NCBI GenBank assembly: GCA_023458835.1
Contig: JAEWWY010000407.1
Span: 1 to 15,390, forward strand
Source of the DNA: Bacillota bacterium
Lineage (GTDB): Bacteria; Bacillota; Clostridia; Christensenellales; Aristaeellaceae
Direction: 5' to 3'
DNA: 15,390 nucleotides
Positions within the stretch are counted from its first letter, which is position 1. Every line of letters starts with the position of its first letter. Positions 13,437 to 15,390 of the stretch are shown piece by piece. The translations under genes were made by a program, and so were the position numbers. Under the pieces are notes generated by a model. That model saw only the letters and a list, made by a program, of their open reading frames with translations, ran no database searches and was not told the DNA's origin.

Positions 13437-13463
13437 ATTTTGCCTATGCGGGGAGATGGATCT

Positions 13464-15155
13464 ATGACAACCGCCGGAGGGAGAAGGGCAAGGGGATTCC
13501 CTTTGCCCCGGTATATCGCTCCTTACAGGAAGCGGGCGGCAGTTCTGGCGCTTCTGTTCGCGGTCAACACCGCATTTCAGATCATTGCGCCCAGGGCGCT
13601 CAGCCGTTTCATTGATGCGCTGGAAAGTGGCGGTGCGCTGAAAAGCGCCTTTGCCATGATTGGCTTATACGTGGTCTTTACGCTCCTTCAGGAATGTGCG
13701 GCAGCGCTGCTCAGCTACCTATCCGAGGCGCTGGGGCAGCGCATGACCGATGATTACCGCCGCGAGGTGATGGCGCATTACCTGGGCATCGGCATGGAGG
13801 CCCATGGAAAATGGAACTCCGGCGAGGTCATGACGCGGCTGGACGAGGATGTGCAGGGGCTGTACAGGTATTACCACATCCTCTTTTTCAAGCTCACCGC
13901 CAGCGGCATTCTGCTGTTGTCCGTGCTCCTGGTATTGGCGCTGGGCAGCCCTCCGCTTTCGGGCATGCTGCTTATCATCAGCCTCCTGTCCATACTGGTG
14001 TTCAAATGGATACAGGACCGTGGCGTATCCAAGTATGAACGCCGGGCGAAGGCCGCGGCGGAGTTTAACGGCATCATGAAGGAAGCGCTGGACAACGCGG
14101 TGGAAATCCGCGCCTTCGCGGCAGAGGGGCACGCGGAATACAAGCTCAGGCTCGCCATGAAGAAGCGCTTCAGGGAAAGCTTCCCTGCCAGCCTGATGTA
14201 CGGGAACCTGTGGAGTGCTTCGACCATCATGCAGGGGCTGGTGCTGGCCGCCTCGCTGGCCATTGGCATGTGGCTGTGGGGCGATGGTTCCATCTCCATG
14301 GGCACCGTATTTCTGATTTTTACTTATACCGAGCTTGTTGTGGGGCCGCTGCAGGATTTCCGCAATCATATGGGGGAGCTGCAGGACGCGCGGGCGAAGA
14401 TGCGCCGCGTGGAAAACATGATGGGGATGCCCGCCGGATTGCGCCATGGCGCAAAGCGCCTGGACCGCGGCGCGCATGCGCTGGAAGTCAGGGATGTGCA
14501 TTTTGCATACGAGGGCGGCGGGGAAGTGCTGCGCGGCGTAAACCTGCGTGTGGAGGCGGGGGAGAAGGTCTGCGTCGCGGGCGAAACGGGATCGGGCAAA
14601 AGCACGCTGATGGGATTGGTAGCGCGGCTGTATGAGTACCCCCGGGGAGAGATTACCCTGGGCGGCGTGGATCTCCGGGAACTGGACCCCCAATCCCTCA
14701 GGGACAGCATCGCCTGCCTGACACAGGAACCGCAGATTCTCCATGGGACCATCCGGGAGAATATCACGTTGTTTTCCCAACGGTACGGGGACGCGGCCAT
14801 CCGCAAAGCCATATCGGACGCCGGACTGGATGAATGGTTCAAAAAGTTTCCGCACGGCCTGGACACGGACCTTACACTGGGCGAAAGCAACCTGTCGGCG
14901 GGCGAGGCGCAATTGATCGCCATCATCCGCCTGGCGCTGAAAGACCCCGCGCTGGTCCTGCTGGACGAGATGACCGCGCGGCTGGACAGCGCCATGGAGT
15001 ATAAGGTGCTCACCGCCATGGAGGCGCTTTGCAGGGGGCGGACGGTGCTTTCCATCGCCCATAAATCATCGGCCATGGCGTGGATGGACAGGACGGTTTA
15101 CCTTCAAAACGGCATGATCGCTGGGGAGAGCGGGAGAAAGGGGGCGGACGCATGA
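13464..15155 (+). CDS. ABC exporter half-transporter (membrane domain fused to ATPase)
   Basis: The 563-residue protein has a type IV exporter membrane domain (about 20-300, with hydrophobic segments near 26-45, 63-87, 140-180 and 250-292) followed by an ATPase domain (about 340-555). The ATPase has Walker A GETGSGKST (373-381), Q-loop Q421, Walker B VLLLDE (497-502) with catalytic E502, a RLD D-loop and switch H533. The signature is LSAGE (477-481) instead of LSGGQ; this form is known in a clade of Bacillota exporters that work as heterodimers. The start ATG at 13464 has GGGGAGA 8 nt upstream; the open frame before it runs through the leader terminator and is not used. The stop overlaps the next start as ATGA. 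Multidrug or peptide export is likely; the attenuator suggests antibiotic-linked induction. Confidence 0.92.
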   Translation: MTTAGGRRARGFPLPRYIAPYRKRAAVLALLFAVNTAFQIIAPRALSRFIDALESGGALKSAFAMIGLYVVFTLLQECAAALLSYLSEALGQRMTDDYRREVMAHYLGIGMEAHGKWNSGEVMTRLDEDVQGLYRYYHILFFKLTASGILLLSVLLVLALGSPPLSGMLLIISLLSILVFKWIQDRGVSKYERRAKAAAEFNGIMKEALDNAVEIRAFAAEGHAEYKLRLAMKKRFRESFPASLMYGNLWSASTIMQGLVLAASLAIGMWLWGDGSISMGTVFLIFTYTELVVGPLQDFRNHMGELQDARAKMRRVENMMGMPAGLRHGAKRLDRGAHALEVRDVHFAYEGGGEVLRGVNLRVEAGEKVCVAGETGSGKSTLMGLVARLYEYPRGEITLGGVDLRELDPQSLRDSIACLTQEPQILHGTIRENITLFSQRYGDAAIRKAISDAGLDEWFKKFPHGLDTDLTLGESNLSAGEAQLIAIIRLALKDPALVLLDEMTARLDSAMEYKVLTAMEALCRGRTVLSIAHKSSAMAWMDRTVYLQNGMIAGESGRKGADA

Positions 15156-15390
15156 AAGGAAAGGCGCCTTCCTATGGGGCCTTTTGCCGGGGGCTGCTCA
15201 TATACAAGCCCGGCATAACACTGGCCGATATCGCCTGCAATGTGATGATCTTCGGCCACGGCACGGCGCTGTCGTTCTTTGCGCGGCAGGTCCTGAACCA
15301 TCTGGACGCCGGCGGGCAGGGAAATGTGATGCATAAGATAGCCGGCCCCCTTGCGGCCATCGTGCTGGTCTCGCTTGCGCGGGTGGCGGC
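15152..15390 (+). CDS. Second ABC exporter half-transporter (partial, cut by window edge)
   Basis: The ATG at 15152 overlaps the previous stop codon (ATGA), so the two genes are translationally coupled. The first 79 codons are present. They begin MKGKAPSYGAFCRGLL, followed by a hydrophobic segment (about 22-42), a polar loop and the start of a second hydrophobic segment (about 62-75), as in the N-terminus of an exporter membrane domain. The ATPase part lies outside the window. It is very likely the heterodimer partner of the 13464-15155 product. Confidence 0.8.
   Translation, partial: MKGKAPSYGAFCRGLLIYKPGITLADIACNVMIFGHGTALSFFARQVLNHLDAGGQGNVMHKIAGPLAAIVLVSLARVA

Larger units (their letters stand above)
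13257..13440 (+). promoter_or_regulatory. Ribosome-mediated transcription attenuator leader of the ABC exporter
   Basis: Arm 1 AAACCATTG (13283-13291) is perfectly complementary to arm 2 CAATGGTTT (13335-13343). Between them sits a small hairpin, CGCAT/ATGCG (13307-13320). Arm 2, extended by one base (13334-13343), can instead pair over 10 bp (one G-T) with AAACCGTTGG (13413-13422), which contains most of the 5' arm of the terminator at 13411-13436. These are mutually exclusive folds. With arm 1 free, arm 2 is held and the terminator forms. With a ribosome held on the leader ORF, arm 1 is covered, arm 2 pairs downstream, and transcription continues. The pairings are read from the sequence; the mechanism is inferred from known attenuators such as that of bmrCD in Bacillus subtilis. 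Confidence 0.75.

Noticed and set aside
13719..15062. Minus-strand open frame of 447 codons
   Set aside because: Antisense shadow of the exporter gene, whose ATPase motifs are unambiguous.

Overview
The window looks like a chromosomal segment of a fairly GC-rich member of the Bacillota (Clostridia-like). The evidence is a T-box leader on a tRNA synthetase gene, strong AGGAGG-type ribosome binding sites, sigma-A promoters with 17-nt spacers, tRNA genes that encode their CCA ends, and intrinsic terminators throughout. No species can be named from sequence alone.

Layout. (1) 16-795: a single-pass membrane protein resembling those encoded beside ECF sigma factors. (2) 946-1362: a decayed transposase fragment of IS1182 type; an 81-bp piece of the same element recurs at 8775-8855. 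(3) 1589-6437, minus strand: a five-gene operon with its own terminator. In transcription order it holds a glycerophosphodiester phosphodiesterase-like enzyme, an ABC permease, an ABC ATPase, a solute-binding protein and a second permease. (4) 6526-8708, plus strand: a divergent LacI-family regulator and PfkB-family kinase, with a perfect 16-bp LacI-type operator between the two units. Together (3) and (4) look like one uptake and catabolism regulon, possibly for a phosphodiester-linked polyol or sugar. (5) 8972-9664, minus strand: seven tRNA genes (Pro, Glu, Met, Asp, Thr, Tyr, Leu) behind a near-consensus promoter. (6) 9778-10533, minus strand: a small alpha/beta hydrolase; divergent from it, a YgjP/M48-like metallopeptidase-fold protein at 10688-11377. 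(7) 11437-13170: prolyl-tRNA synthetase of the archaeal/eukaryotic type behind a T-box. (8) 13222 to the right edge: a heterodimer-type ABC exporter pair, the second gene cut by the window edge.

The most interesting element is the 5' leader of the exporter (13257-13440). It begins almost at once with a ribosome binding site and a three-codon ORF (Met-Ile-Leu-stop). The stop codon overlaps the first arm of a 9-bp inverted repeat. The second arm can instead form a 10-bp helix with the 5' side of an intrinsic terminator just ahead of the exporter gene. This has the complete logic of a ribosome-mediated transcription attenuator and suggests exporter induction by translation-inhibiting drugs. The pairings are read directly from the sequence; the inducer is inference.
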